Source of the DNA: Gnetum montanum
Lineage: Eukaryota; Streptophyta; Gnetopsida; Gnetales; Gnetaceae
Assembly (NCBI GenBank): GCA_015680685.1
Contig: MNCI01018050.1
Location: 148,860 to 212,859, forward strand
Direction: 5' to 3'
DNA: 64,000 nt
The notes under the pieces were generated by a model. It did not search any database. It saw only the letters and a program-made list of their open reading frames with translations, and had not been told where the DNA came from. Of this stretch, positions 35,578-48,166 are shown piece after piece (within the stretch, counting starts at the first letter, position 1; each line of letters opens with the position of its first letter). The position numbers and the translations under genes are program-made.

Positions 35578-36517
35578 TGATGAGCAACGTGGGACCCCTA
35601 CACCCAACCATATGAATCATGAAGAATTCACGTGTGACTCAATCAAATTCCATGGACTTTATCATTTCTAGTGCACTAGCCCTTTAGGAAATGAATCTAG
35701 CCTTAAGGTCCATTGTCCTCCCAATTACACTTGTGATGCATGTTGATATGGTTAAGTGTAACTGAGTCATACAATTTTTATCATTCTATGTTTTATGTTT
35801 TGGGTGCTCAAAATGTAGGTAAAAGGAATTTGATTAACTAATTTAAATTAATTAACTAACTATTAGTAAGCTAATTCTAACATAAGCTTCTATTCCAACT
35901 TTCTGTACATGTCTTGAACACATGTATCCATTGTTGGGTGACCAAACGTTATGCTACTAGGCGTACTAAGCAATAGCTTTATTAGGATTATCAAGTGAAT
36001 ACCTGTTATGCTGAAAACGGTTGTGATTATGTATTTAATCTATATATCTTAATAACCTCATTAATTCAATTACTAGAAAATAATTGTGAAATATTGAGAA
36101 TATTTAACAAATAATTAAAAACATTCAATACATAAATAAAAGAGCTAATCTATCCAAAGTATTGCAAGGTTTATTAAAAATCTTGTCTTTATTACCGCAC
36201 ACACTGTCATGCTCATGTACAATATTGCTTGAATAAAGATCCATACAATCAATAACTCCTACTGCAGGCACTCAGGGAAAAAATTCTAACTTTCAAATGG
36301 AAAAAATGCAAGAGCTTCGCGATAATTAAAATCTGGACTCCCCATAAATGTGGTAGGTAGGCACATATTTATAGGTGATGGATATACACTGCTTTGATGA
36401 GGCATTGTCAACGTAGGTGAAAATGCATCAATAGGGCCTCATGAATAAGGCCTTGTTAATGCAATCAGCTACATTGACAAGGCCTCATCAACATAGCCAA
36501 TAAATGATGACTCATCA
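35578..36517 (-). repeat. Element 2 3' LTR
   Basis: On plus it runs TGATGAGCAACG to GACTCATCA, so on minus it begins TGATGAGTCATC and ends GCTCATCA, with perfect TGATGAG/CTCATCA ends. TATA box on minus at 36365-36374, GGCC repeats at 36394-36500. Polypurine tract TCATGGGGGTA lies just outside at 36518. Confidence 0.9.
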
Positions 36518-36768
36518 TACCCCCATGACTGAATGAAAACTTGTCCTTGAGTTCTTTTACAAAATTGGGAAGGTATAGGATTATGGATTGACTTTTCTTT
36601 CCACAAAACAAACTTGATTAACTTGACAAAAAATGGAGTGCCTGGGTGTACAGATCAACACATTACAAAAAATGATGGTGTTTAGGACACAAAATTGAAC
36701 AACATGACATAACTCATCAAAAATTTGGACAACATGTTCCTTGATGATGTGAAGCTTACTGGAGAAGA

Positions 36769-39622
36769 TCAAATGGTCCCATGCGGTGGTGGTTCCTAAG
36801 GCTTTGAGGAACCTTTACTAGCTTCATGCACTAAAGGTGGTTGCGATTGTGGTTATTCTACCATTGCTACAACTTCAAGTGGAAGGTAGAAAGCATCCAG
36901 TAGTGCTTTCATTTTCTCCTCCTTACTCTTGGGATCATGCACCATCCATGCAGCTTCCCCAATGTGGGTTAGAATGGGCACATCTTAAGGACATGGGATT
37001 GCTAGAAACAACTATTTAACATTGAAAAACTTAGTAGTGAATTGTTTGCATTCAATGTCAAATTCTCACACTGTGTTTTGTAGCTCTTGGTAGTCATTCA
37101 TCCATCTGGCTAGGTCCTTGGCAATGGATTGTTGATATGTGAATCACCCCTTGAGGACTTCAAGTTCAACGTTAGCAATCTTAGGCTTTCACCTAGTGTC
37201 TTTATGGTGTTTGAACTCAACCTCATATAGAAAATATGAGCTAGCCACGTGCTTCTCCAATTCTGACCATGACTATTTGGTTGTCAACATTGCCAAGTTT
37301 GCATAACAAATTTTGGCCAACTCAATATATTATGTCATTTCTTCGATCTGCAACTCCACTAAGTGGATCTTTGCTTTGTTTTATGCATCAATCCTATCAA
37401 GGATGGGCTGCCACATCTCTCTTCCTTACTGGCATTGCTAGAGGGATTCATTAACTTTAGCCTTTGCCATCTAGATTTTTTTTTCATTAATTTCTTTTTT
37501 CAATCCAACCTAGTGCCTGTAGAGATTTTTCACGCTTTCAAAGTTGAGAGCTTCATTCTTCTAGGTAGAAATTTCAATGGTAGAATTTTGTCATAAGCTG
37601 TGCACCTCCTAAATTGATAAATTTTGATTCTCTACAGCCAATTTTCTCAATTCAGTGCTGACACTGGTAAGCTGCTCTTGCTACTGATGAATGAATTCCT
37701 ACAATTGATTTCTTTTAGCATCAACATATTGTAGGTGATGATTTTATGTAGTTAATGTTTCATTTTCTTAGCACATCTAATTTAAGTCCTATTTAATTGA
37801 ATGTGTTTCAGCTTCTACCATGGGCTATTTGAAGATGGCCATTACTGCTTTCTCCTTAGCCTTTTGAAGTCATTCCTAAAGCTATTTGATAGCTTCATCT
37901 CTTATCATTATTAGGTGAGGACTGTTTACTCTAAAATTCAGGCATGAAGTCCAGTAACCTCCATAGCCAAGCATTGATTTTACTCTTGGGCCATTTCTAG
38001 TTACCCTTCCATAATGATGCATTTTCCCTTTGCATTTAGTAGCTTTGACTAGGTCGTAGTGATGTTGTTTGGAAGATCAAAGATATCCGAAGTCGGTTGC
38101 TTAGTTTTCACCAGTTGTTCCAATAGTTGTTCATGTTGAGCTACATTCATTTTTTCATTGATCATGCCTACGGATGTCTACACATATTGAAGAATAGATA
38201 TGTTTGATATAGATGTTGTCAGTGCATTCTATGCTTTAGCTACATGGTTAGCTACCACTTTTGTTGCTATTTATTACCCTTGGTGCTGCATCACCAAGAC
38301 AGTTTCCTTCTCACCTTTCTTTAACCTCATTAAGAAAGTGGCAACATTTTTAGAGATTTCAAGAAATAAATGATGTGTCGTTAGTGACACCATTACCTCT
38401 CGACCGTTGGGATCTGACCTCGAAGGTAGCTGTGTTTTTTGAGCAGAGAAAATGGAATCACCCCTCTCCATCTAGCTAATTGTTTGAGCCACTTCATTAA
38501 GGTGACTCATTGCTAGCTAATATATAGATGGATCCACCCCATTGTTCTTGTCTGCTACTCTTGTTCACTCAAGAGTTTCTCTTGGACTTGTTGTAGATGC
38601 TTAAGGACTACACGATCCTCTAGTGTTATCTCCTGAGTTGGTGGTGGTGGTGGTAGCTCCTCTTCTTGGATGGCTACTAGTATTTTTTCCTTTATGCTTT
38701 CTACCCATGAGGCCAAGGGAGTATGCTTGAGAGTTTCGTTGGAATAGTGAACAATACCTACCTTCTTACAAATTTTTCTTATCAAGAATGAAAAGGGTAG
38801 GGTCCTCCTTCCACATTTGTTCTCCTTGAAATGCTTCTCAATCTCTAAATAAATTATTTGTGGAAGGTTAAAGTGAAATTTCCCACTTAGAGTAGCACAT
38901 GCACAAGCAAAGAAGGTAGTTACCTTATTTTTCCTCACCATTGGATTGAGGTGATAGGCCACAATCCTAAAATAAATTTGCTTCACTAATGTGAGTGTGC
39001 CATACTCCTTATGGTCCACCCCATAACATCGTTGGGTCCACTGCCTTTCCGCCTTAGGGTGGCCTTTTGTTGATATTTTTACCAGTGTTGTTTCGATGTT
39101 TGGCAACCCCAGTGCCTATGAAATGACCTCCACCAAATAGGACATTTGAATGTCCTTGATCTTCACAATGGACCCTAGCCTTTGGCTATTCTAAAAGAGA
39201 TAAGTCTCTTCCATGTATCACTTCCCACTAGTTGTGATGATTGGTCACATAGAAGAGGTTTGCAATTGTGTTCTGACATCTTCTAGAGCTTTCTCCAAGA
39301 ATAGCTTGAAGTTTATTTCTTGAAGAACTGATCTTTGAAGCTCTTGAGACTTAATGATGTCTAGACAGGCTTGAGTTAGAGTGACTTCAAGCCTAGGCAC
39401 AAGTCTAGGTGCTTCTCCTTGTTAAGATTGTTTAGTAGGTACTTCTTCTTCTAGAATCTATTGAATAGATTCCACTTCCAATTCCTCATGAAGAGGTCTC
39501 ATTGCATGGGTCACCTCTTGTTGTTCTTGGCCTTATTCTTGCTAGCCCCTTCTAGCTCTAGGTTGTTTCTCCTATGGTTGTGAGGGTTCTCTTTCCTATG
39601 GGTGCTTTTGTTTGGGTGCCAT
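36769..39622 (-). pseudogene. Element 2 ORF3, plant-transposon-protein-like domain plus coiled coil, degenerate
   Basis: Counterpart of ORF3 in element 1, 2854 bp. ATG at 39622 opens MAPKQKH directly after an acceptor-like TTACAG. The longest clean piece (39106-38555, 183 codons) covers the plant-transposon-protein-like domain: RIVAYHLNPMVRKNK, SGKFHFNLPQIIYLEIEKHF, FSFLIRKICKKVGIV, LASWVESIKEK, then a five-proline run and EDRVVLKHLQQVQEKLLSEQE. The coiled-coil part (about 38000-37040) is broken by stops. The frame closes at 36769 next to the same C-terminal words as in element 1. Confidence 0.72.
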
Positions 39623-39929
39623 CTGTAATCACAGTAGAACCATGGATTAGCAATCATTGTGTAACCTTAAAACAGTTGGGATACCTTAACTCTTAAGGTT
39701 AGTTACACTTGGATAAGATATGATTATGGCTAATTTAATCAACTTAATTGTTATTTCTATTTATGCATTATCATTGATAAATCATCCTGGAGGTTGTTGG
39801 AAGGGTTAACTTTGAAAAAGTTGATATTTATGTATGATTAAAGTTACTAAACCTTAGGGGAGTTAGAAAAAATTTTCAAAAATTACATTAGAAACCTTAA
39901 GGTTGTGGCCCCCATGATAAAGATCTTAC
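39623..39929 (-). other. Putative 307-nt intron in the ORF3 leader (element 2)
   Basis: Minus strand: AGAG|GTAAGATCT donor at 39930/39929 and TTACAG acceptor ending at 39623, directly before the ATG. Both signals are good consensus. The interval is 307 nt as in element 1. Confidence 0.55.
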
Positions 39930-41727
39930 CTCTAGTAAGTGTAAGATAAAAAAAAAAAGAGAATGATTTGGATAAATGGTTTGAAAGTTATGGGCTTTGG
40001 AAGGTTTTGGGCTTTGAAAAATTACAAAAAATTCTTGTTTGTTATGAGCAAATGAAATTTTTTTTCCAAAGTATCCAGTGGTATATATAGTATTTTTGTA
40101 TTGCGTTGATGAGGCATTAATGATAGGGCCCTGTTAATGGGATCGGTTGCGTAGATGAGGCCTTGACGATGTAGCTATTAATCACCATTAACTTTTGTTG
40201 ACTTTGGTCAAACTTTCAAAATACAAGGAATTTTTTGATCAAATTGGGATCAAATGAAAGCTTAGAAGACCAAGAATAGTATGAAATCATGAGAAGAGGG
40301 TGTTAAAGTTCAAAAATTGAAAAAAATGGAGAAAAAAAATAGATGAATGCAATGAAAGATTAATTAGTATTGAGCAGTTTACACAATGGAAAATACAAAA
40401 TATAAGATTGTAGTGATGTCAAAGGTAAGAAACCTTAACTAATCAAGGAAAAAGCTATGCAAGTGGGTCCTCCCCATAGTAGGCTCATGCCCTTTTTACC
40501 CTTGCATAACCTCAAATAAGGAGTTCGTGGGTCCCATAGTCAATTTAATGATCATGACAAGTTATAGACCAACCCAAAAGAATCTACTGAAGAATCTCTA
40601 CATCAGACTAAGACATCGAGCATAACATAGAACCCAACAGTGAGGTGAGTTATGGCAGCATGGATGGATGATAGAGAAGGTGGAATGGATTTCCAAATTG
40701 AGGTCATAAGAAGTCCCTTGTGGATTTGTGGTTAAAATGACCCAAGAAGTTCCATCCTCAATCTAGACCAAAACCATTCGCTTTCAATGACTTTGCATGA
40801 CCACTCGAAGACTGATCCACCCACTCAAAATACAAAAGTGTCCCCACAAGAGAACCACTATTCCACAGGAGGAGAGAGAGGTAGGAAGTGAGAGAGAGAG
40901 GGCCTTAGTTAGAGGGGACCTTCAAGCATAGGTGTATGCCATTCGAGTCCCATAACCAATGCTTGTAGCCATTTTATTTGTCCAAGAGATGTGCTTTGAG
41001 TTCCCATTTTGTTTTTTATTTTGAAATAGAAACCACACCATGTGAGGACTTATTCATGGTGAAGGAGTGTGGTTTAAAATCCCATCATTTTTTTGAATGA
41101 TGGGAACCACACCATGCAATGACGTTATTTGCCTTCCTATCATTTGTGGTACAAAATGGTAAGAAGTCTACAAAAAACACTCAAGAACTCAAGTAAGAAG
41201 AAGAGTACAAAGAGTATTGAACCCCTTGAAGTCATACCCTTTACAAACCTCTGGATCATTCCTAATTCTGGAACTTCCAAGGTCATCGATTAATTAAAAG
41301 TTTCTTTAATGAAAAAGGGACCTCAAATTCCCAGAACATGGAAAACCATAGAGTTCTTTAGATGGGTGGTTGACATGGACTCACTACTTGACCCATAAAC
41401 CATGTCAAAGTCATCAGACATCAAAATTCAAAAATAGAAATCATACACCAACAATCACCCATTAAGCACAAACCATCATTAATAAATAACAACATTAGCA
41501 TGGTGTCCTAAAACAATAAAGTAGATTTATTAGTATAAGTAAGAAAATATCACACTTTACACAACAGAAAAAATAAAGTGAAATATATAAGAAAGTGTAA
41601 AATAATCAAGAAAATTTAAATGTATTGAAAATGGTATAAATTTAGAAAAATTTGAGAATAAAAAAATTGTAAAATAAAAAATGTGAAAAATAAAAAGGGT
41701 AGAAAAACTAAGAGGCCATGATAATGG
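39930..41727 (-). other. Element 2 non-coding spacer between pol and ORF3
   Basis: About 1.8 kb. It carries the internal promoter-like module, the ORF3 leader donor site, and a polypurine-like TCATGGGGGAGATG (41741-41754 on plus as its complement) just after pol. The piece 40990-41430 has no counterpart in element 1. Confidence 0.7.
40082..40175 (-). promoter_or_regulatory. Putative internal promoter of ORF3 (element 2)
   Basis: Read on minus: AAGGCCTCATCTACGCAACC, then CAGGGCCCTATCATTAATGC, then CTCATCAACGCAATAC, followed by CTATATATACC (40089-40082). The LTR has GAGGCCTCATTGACACAACC, GAGGCCCTGTCAATGC and then CCTATAAATATG. The same order and orientation suggest a copied U3 promoter module, about 460 bp before the ORF3 ATG. 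Confidence 0.55.
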
Positions 41728-43010
41728 TTAGCATGAATGGCCATCTCCCCCATGATTGAGTTAGAGGAAGGAGATCCAAAAAATAGAACATGGGTGTTCA
41801 TCACATAAGGTAGTATTTACACTAGCTAATCTTGGTTCTAGAAAAGGATTAACTTGTTGGATATTGACCAACTAATTTTTATTTGGGCTATTAGGTTTGT
41901 AAATTATCATGGCCTTAGAGGGAAAGGTTTGATAAATTAAGGTCCCTTCCACAATGTTTGACATTTTTCTTTTTAAGGTGCATGTGTAGGGTTCTAGCAA
42001 AGGACCTTATCTCTTGGTTGAAACCTTACTTTCCTAATTCTAAGGTCATGGTGTTGCTTGTTGAATGCTTTGTTCACCTCATTCAAAGATAGAGCCACTA
42101 AGTGATATTCTTCTAACATGTTTAGATTGATCAATCTCTCCTTTTGTGCTAAACTTAGGTCAAGGTTTAGATCATAGGCCGTTGAGAGTGTACGGAGCTC
42201 AGATTGAATTGGAGTGTTGGAAGTTTTCCATACACTAACTCATATGGAGAATATCCAATTGGAAATTTTCAAGTTGATTGATAAGCCCAAAGAGCATCAT
42301 TAAGTTTTGTGCTCTAATCCTTCTTATATTTGCTAATGATTTGCGCTAATATTTTAGTAATCTCCTAGTTGGTTACCTCCACTTGACCATTGGCTTGGGG
42401 GTAGTAAGGTGTTGTTAATTTATGTTCTACCTCTAAGCATTGCATTAATTTTCTAAATGTGGTACTTGTTAAAAGATCCCATTATCAGAAATTAGTGAAT
42501 GTGGCACCCCAAACCTATTGATGATATGTTGTTATATAGATCTAGCAATAGTGGTTGATGTGTAGTCTGTAATGGCTACTACTTTAGCCCATTTTGTGCA
42601 ATATTCAATTGCTACTATAATATATGCTTTCCTGTTAGACATGGGTGTGATGGAACCCATAAAATCAATGCCCCATATGTTGAAAGGTTCTAGTGGTTGA
42701 ATCCACTATTAAGGACCTTCCATATGAGCGGTCATCCCCCTGTCATGTTGACAATGTTCACAAGACTTAACAAACTAGTGGACATCCCTAAAGATTGTGG
42801 GCCATTTGAATTTTTATGTCCATGCATCTCCCTACATAGTGGCCTTTGCAAGGTCCTTGAGAATCCTAGAGAATGCATAGTTGATCTTTGTTAGGGACAC
42901 ACCAACGGATCAAGCCATTAGCACACACCTTGCAGAGATGTCCATTAATTTCCATGAAGTATTTTACCTAATGAAGAAATTTTTGCTTCTTCCTAAAATC
43001 CAAGTCTTGC
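41728..43010 (-). pseudogene. Element 2 integrase, degenerate
   Basis: Reads on minus CEHCQHDRGMTAHMEGP, FNIWGIDFMGSITPMSN, CTKWAKVVAITDYTS and HSLISDNG, so the first two catalytic Asp are visible. Just after SDNG the frame shifts and the Glu region is scrambled. The frame ends near 41728-41800 with the same CSIFWIS tail as element 1. Confidence 0.82.
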
Positions 43011-43018
43011 GGAATCTC

Positions 43019-44400
43019 TTAAGTAAGAAGATATGTGAGGATGCCATTATACCACACTACTTTTTCAAGTGTTTTTTCATTTATTGCTCTAGTATAGAGG
43101 AGTTCATCTAGATATTGATCAAAGAATGGGCTCTCCTCCTCTTTGTTATCCCACCTTAAGCAAGAAAGATGGTTAGTAATCACATTCTCCATTCCTTTTT
43201 GATCCACCATAGTANTAGTAATCACATTCTCCATTCCTTTTTGATCCACCATAGTAATATCGAATTTCTTCAAGATCACAAGCCACCATATAACACGAAG
43301 GCTCACTGTCGGAATATTCATAAGAAAGTGAATTGCATTGTGGTCCATATGTACAAATACTATGTAGCCTAGCACATAATGTCTAAGCTTTTCTAGCACA
43401 TACACCACTGCCATTAGTTCTTTTTCCATGGTGGTGTAATTTAACTATGCCCCCACAATGCTTTGACTCATGCAATGGATATAATATGGAAGTTTCTTAT
43501 CATCCATTTGCGTGAGCTTGGTTCCTAAAGCATAGTTAGATGCTTCTATCATGATATAAAATGGTTTGAACCAATTTGGTGCTCATAGAATTGTGTTTCT
43601 ATAAGTTTCTCTTTTAATTGTTGGAATGCATTTTCACATTCCTTGGCCCATATGAAAGGTGCATCTTTCTTTGTAAGTTCTACCAATGGTTTAGCAATCC
43701 TAGAGAAATTCTTAATAAAGTGTCAATAGTAACCAGTGTGTCCAAGGAATGACCAAACATCTTTGACCTTCTTTGGTTGGCATGTTATTCCTTGAATGAT
43801 CCTTATCTTTTCTGGGTCTACCTCAATCCCTTTCTATGAAATTTGATGCCCTAGCGTGGTGCCTTCTTAGACTATGAGATGGCTTTTTTGCTAGTTGAGC
43901 TGTAAGTTTGTCTCAACACATCTCTTTAGTACTTACTGAAGTCAGTCCAAGGCTTGCTCAAATGTAGCTTCGTAGGTGGAGAAGTCATCCATGAAAAATT
44001 TAACGCCACTACCAATTTGCTATTGAAAGATACTAAGGACCAAGCATTGAAATGTTGCAAGGGCATTGCATAGACCAAATGACATCTTACAATATGAAAA
44101 AGTTCCCTAGGGACTCATGAATGTTGTCTTGGCTTAGTATTTTGGTGCAATTTGGATTTGGTTATAGCCACTATAACCATCCAAGAAACTATTATAATTA
44201 TGCTCGAATATGGTGTCTAATACTTGATCCATGAATGGAAAAGGAAAGTAATCCTTAAATGTTGTCATGTTTAACAACCTAAACTCAATGTAAACCTTCC
44301 ATTTACCATCCTTCTTTGGTACAATTACAAGTGGGCTAACCCACTCACTATCCATGATTAGATAGATAAACCCTACCTTGAGGAGTTGCTTTATCTCCTC
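43019..44400 (-). pseudogene. Element 2 reverse transcriptase-RNase H, degenerate
   Basis: RT reads EWVSPLVIVPKKDGKWK, FRLLNMTTFKDYFPFPFMDQ, SFLDGYSGYNQIQIA (44355-44134) and the FMDDFSTY active site (about 43999-43975). RNase H reads ELMAVVYVLEKLRHYVLGY and VFVHMDHNAIHFLMN (43429-43310). Stops and frameshifts occur between the pieces. A 41-bp duplication around the N at 43215 lies within it. Confidence 0.87.
43174..43256. repeat. Exact 41-bp duplication flanking an N, probable assembly artefact
   Basis: Bases 43174-43214 and 43216-43256 are identical and are separated only by an N at 43215. Element 1 has a single copy of this segment. This is the pattern of a join between overlapping contig ends. 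Confidence 0.85.
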
Positions 44401-46924
44401 CTTAATGATTTGTTTTAATTTGGGGTTTAGCTACCTCTACAGCTACCTTCTAGGCTTCATGGCTAGGTCAATGTAGATGAAGTGTCAACATATCCTTGGA
44501 TCAATTCCTATTAGTTCTGGATATGACCAAGAAAAGGCTATTAACCATTTATTCATCACTTTCGATAACTTTTCCTTTTGTTCAAGAGAAAGTTTGGTAT
44601 TAATGATGATTGGTTTACCATTCTTTAAAAATGCATACTCCATTCTGACTGATAAATTTTTTAGTTCTAAGGGCTCTTGCTTAAAGTGAGCAGGGATCTT
44701 TAACTCTCCCCAAAAATTATCATAATCTTCATTAAAAAGTTGGGAATGGACTTGTTCAATTTTGTCCATGCCTTCTACATATGCATAAGTTAAACTCTTA
44801 GTTGGTTCCATGCATATTGTCCTGCTATTTGAATTAGTTATCAGTCACTAGGTGCCCTCTTGCTTTGTGGCTGCTGCATACAAACACCATTGAATATTAA
44901 CTTCTTGCATAAACTGATTGCATACCTTAATGTATGTGCTACATTGGTGGTGGCATTCCCCATAATTATGGTTGGTACCACTATTGGTACCATTGATAAG
45001 GTTGTGGAGGAGTTCCACTTGGGTAGCGAGCTTATTGTTGTTGGTGGAACTGTCTTGGACTGCCTTAAGGGTAAGGCAATTGTCTTGGAGCTTGCCTACA
45101 TGTTAAGTGGGGGTTCAATGCGTACCCTCTAGACTCTTGTAAGTGTAACACCATAGGGAAACATCCCTTTGGATGTTTATATTGATAGATGTCACATTCA
45201 ATTTCATCATTAGAGTCAGACTCCACAACATCCTCTACTGTAATAGCTTTACCCCTACCTCTTTGGTAAGCATGTTCAACTTCTTTTCGTTGTCTATGAT
45301 TACGATCACAAATTTTCTCTTTGGATTCTTCAACAGTTTTTAAAGAAATTAAAAGCTTTTCATCCAAAGAGACCCATAACTTGCCAACCTTGGCTAAAAT
45401 GTTAGAAAAATATTTTTAAATAGGCAAGAGTTTTCTGTTCACCAGTTCATCAAGTGGTGAGTCCTCCTTGTCATAAAATTGGACCTCTCATTTTCTAATG
45501 GATGGATCCCTATTATACTCTTCAACACTCTCCCTTTTTCATAGCTCACCTTCTTCTTTTGCTACCTACTCAATTAGCCTTTGTATCCGATAAGCTCTCA
45601 TTTTAGACAACCTTCCTTGGGCATACATCCCAAGGGTTCTTCTTGTTTCTGCCCTGAGCCCATCTATGATGTGGAAACATTATTCCCTCTGAGAGTAACC
45701 ATGGCCAGGAAATTTTTGTAGGAGTGAATAATATTGGCCCATGGCAGCATCTAAGGGTTCATGTGCTCCTTGTTTCTAGCCTTGGATTTTCCTTCTCAGA
45801 TTAGACACTCTAGAGTAATTTGATATTTGTCAGTGAACAGTTCTAATATGGTACTCCATCTTTGGATAGATTCCATTTCTAAGGATTGGTACCAACTTTC
45901 AACTTCTTTAATAAGTATCCTTAGAAAAAGCTTAAGTTTCTAGCACTTGTTCTCAATCTTTTATAAGACATAGGCATCTTGAAAAGCTTGTAGTTGTGCT
46001 TGCAGATTAGACTTGTATCCCCCTTTAAATCTTGGGATATTGTTCATGTCTAGGTGCTTGATCTGAATATCCTTCATATGCCTAGTTGTAATTCTTACTA
46101 CCTCTACAATGTTAAGCATACTTTGAGTTGCTAATAAAGGTTCATCATCATTGCTGCGTTGATGATGGTTTTGGTGACCCCTTTGATTTTGGTGGCCTTC
46201 ATGGTCATTATGATTTTGTTGATCACCTTCATCATGGTTGTTTTGACAGTGACTTCTATGAGAACCATTAGATAAAGAGGAATGTCAAAAATTAGATGAA
46301 GAGGATGAAGAGGAAGGTGGATTTCCACTGCCACCATAGTGTCTACCACCTCTCTTATGCTTTTTACAATCTCCATAATTAGATTTCTTGTTATTGTGAT
46401 GTTAAACTAAGTCCCTACTTTGGCTATCTCCTTCTTGAACCCAATTTATGCATAGTTGATTGCAAGGTCAAGTTCACACCCTTATCATCATTAAGAGGGG
46501 GTGGAGAATCTTCTTGTTGAGAACCCTCTAAAGGAGGATCCTCATTGTCCTCTTGATCAAGTAGGAACAAGGGGTTAGTATAATGTTTTCCCTTTGTGGC
46601 TTCATGGAGTCTCTCTTAACATTTATCTCTCTTACGTTGTGTTTCAGTGGGATGATAGTTCTGAGTGTCATATCCATCCACAACGTACTCTTTAGGAAGA
46701 TCTACTATGGCCAATTTCTTAATTTTTTTAATTAGCATTCTTGGCATTGATTTATTAGAGGGAAAAACAACATTGTCCTCCATATCACATCATCACATTT
46801 GTTCTTCCTGATGTAGGATGAAGATGAAATTTGGTACAAACTCATCTGGATGAGTGTATACAACCTTGCATTCCTATGGGACCAAGGGTTTAGTATCATC
46901 ATGCTTATGAGAAGAAGAAGACAT
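44401..46924 (-). pseudogene. Element 2 gag and pre-RT region, protease missing
   Basis: ATG at 46924 opens MSSSSHKHDDTKPLVP. Gag words seen in element 1 recur (for example VESDSNDEIECDIYQYKHPKGC, 45240-45160). Near 44940 the sequence jumps from GGGGAATGCCACCACCAA straight to the TAxCACATACATTAAGG part that in element 1 starts at 22108. The Pro-rich linker and the whole protease (element 1, 21118-22107) are therefore absent. Pre-RT sequence MEPTKSLTYAYVEGMDKIEQ follows (44811 on). Confidence 0.75.
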
Positions 46925-47058
46925 TTTGTAAGGAAAAATGAAATTGTCAATGTGCTTTTATAATTTATATATAGTGAGAATGATATAGACCTTTAGATTT
47001 TTACAATGATATTATTGGTATTCACGTAGACCTAAATAACACACATTCCACAAATAAA

Positions 47059-47076
47059 GTCCTCAGTAATGGCACC
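47059..47076 (-). promoter_or_regulatory. Element 2 primer binding site, tRNA-Asp type
   Basis: Minus strand TGGTGCCATTACTGAGGAC, two bases from the end of the 5' LTR (47079). It is the better preserved of the two copies at its 5' end. Confidence 0.75.
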
Positions 47077-47078
47077 AA

Positions 47079-48007
47079 TGATGAGCGACGAGGGACCCCT
47101 ACAACCAACCATATGAATCATGAAGCATTCACTTATGACTTGGTTGAATTATATGGACTCTATCATTTCTAGTGCATTAGCGCTATAGGAAGTGAATCTA
47201 GCCTTAAATTCCATTGTTGTGCTCCCAATTACTCTTGTGATCCACATTGGTATGGTTAAGTGTAACTAAGGCATCCGATTTTTATCATTTTATGTTTTAT
47301 GTTTTGGGTGCTTGAAATGTAGGTAAAACGAATTTGATTAACTAATATAAATTAATTAACTAAATATTATTAAGCTAATTCTAACATAAGCATCCATTCC
47401 CACTTTTTGTACATGTCTTGAACCCACGTATCCACTGCTGGGTGACCAAACGTTATGCTACTAGGTGTACCAAGCAATAACGTTGTTGGGATTACCAAGT
47501 GAATACATGTTACACTCGAAGCGGTCATGCTTATGTATTTAATCTATCTAGCTTAATAACCTTATTAATTCAATTGTTCGAAAATAATTGCGAAATGATT
47601 GAGAATAATTAACAAATAATTAAAAACATTGAATGCATAAATAAAAGAGCTATTCTATCCAAAGTCATGTAAGGTTTATTAGAAAGCTCATCTTTATTGT
47701 TGCACACACTATCATGCTTAGGTACAACAATGTTTGAATAAAGATCTGTACACTCAGTGACTCCTACTGTGGGAACTTAGGGAAAAAATTCTAACTTTCA
47801 AATGAAAAAAATGCAAGAGATTTGCTACAATTGAAATTTGGGCTCCCCATAAATGGGATGGGTAGGTGCATATTTATAGGCAATGGACAAACACTGTGTT
47901 GATGAGGCATCATCGATGTAGGTCAAAATGCATCGATGGGGCCTCATTGATGCGATTGGCTACATTGATGAGCCTCATCAACACCACTGACCAACAACGA
48001 CTCATCA
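47079..48007 (-). repeat. Element 2 5' LTR
   Basis: On plus TGATGAGCGACG to GACTCATCA, 929 bp. TATA box on minus at 47871-47880, GGCC repeats at 47893-48000, poly(A)-type AATAAA on minus near 47693. Confidence 0.9.
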
Positions 48008-48010
48008 CTA

Positions 48011-48166
48011 AACTAGTTAGAACTTGTATTCCTCTTAGTAATTGAATTGGTTAAGATTAAAAATCCTCTTGATCACAAATTTAGTCAAGACTAATAGTCC
48101 TTCTAGTTGCTAATTTCGTTAGGACTGATGATCCTTCTAGTTGTCAATCTAGTTAAGACTTGTAGG
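48011..48166. repeat. 34-bp minisatellite, about 4.5 copies
   Basis: Units start at exactly 48011, 48045, 48079, 48113 and 48147, each 34 bp, with the common core AxTxxxTTAxGACTxxTxxTCCTTCTAGTTG. It begins three bases after the 3' end of the LTR, inside and beyond the target duplication of element 2. Confidence 0.85.

Larger units (their letters stand above)
35578..48007 (-). mobile_element. Element 2: full-length Ty3/gypsy (Athila/Tat-like) LTR retrotransposon
   Basis: Same family as element 1, inverted. LTRs are 47079-48007 (5') and 35578-36517 (3'). Gag, RT-RNase H, integrase, spacer and ORF3 follow in order on minus. Flanking 5-mers TTAAA (35573-35577) and CTAAA (48008-48012) agree at four of five bases, a good target-site duplication. 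It lacks about 1 kb that includes the protease, but keeps ~430 bp of spacer lost in element 1. All frames carry stops. Confidence 0.93.
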
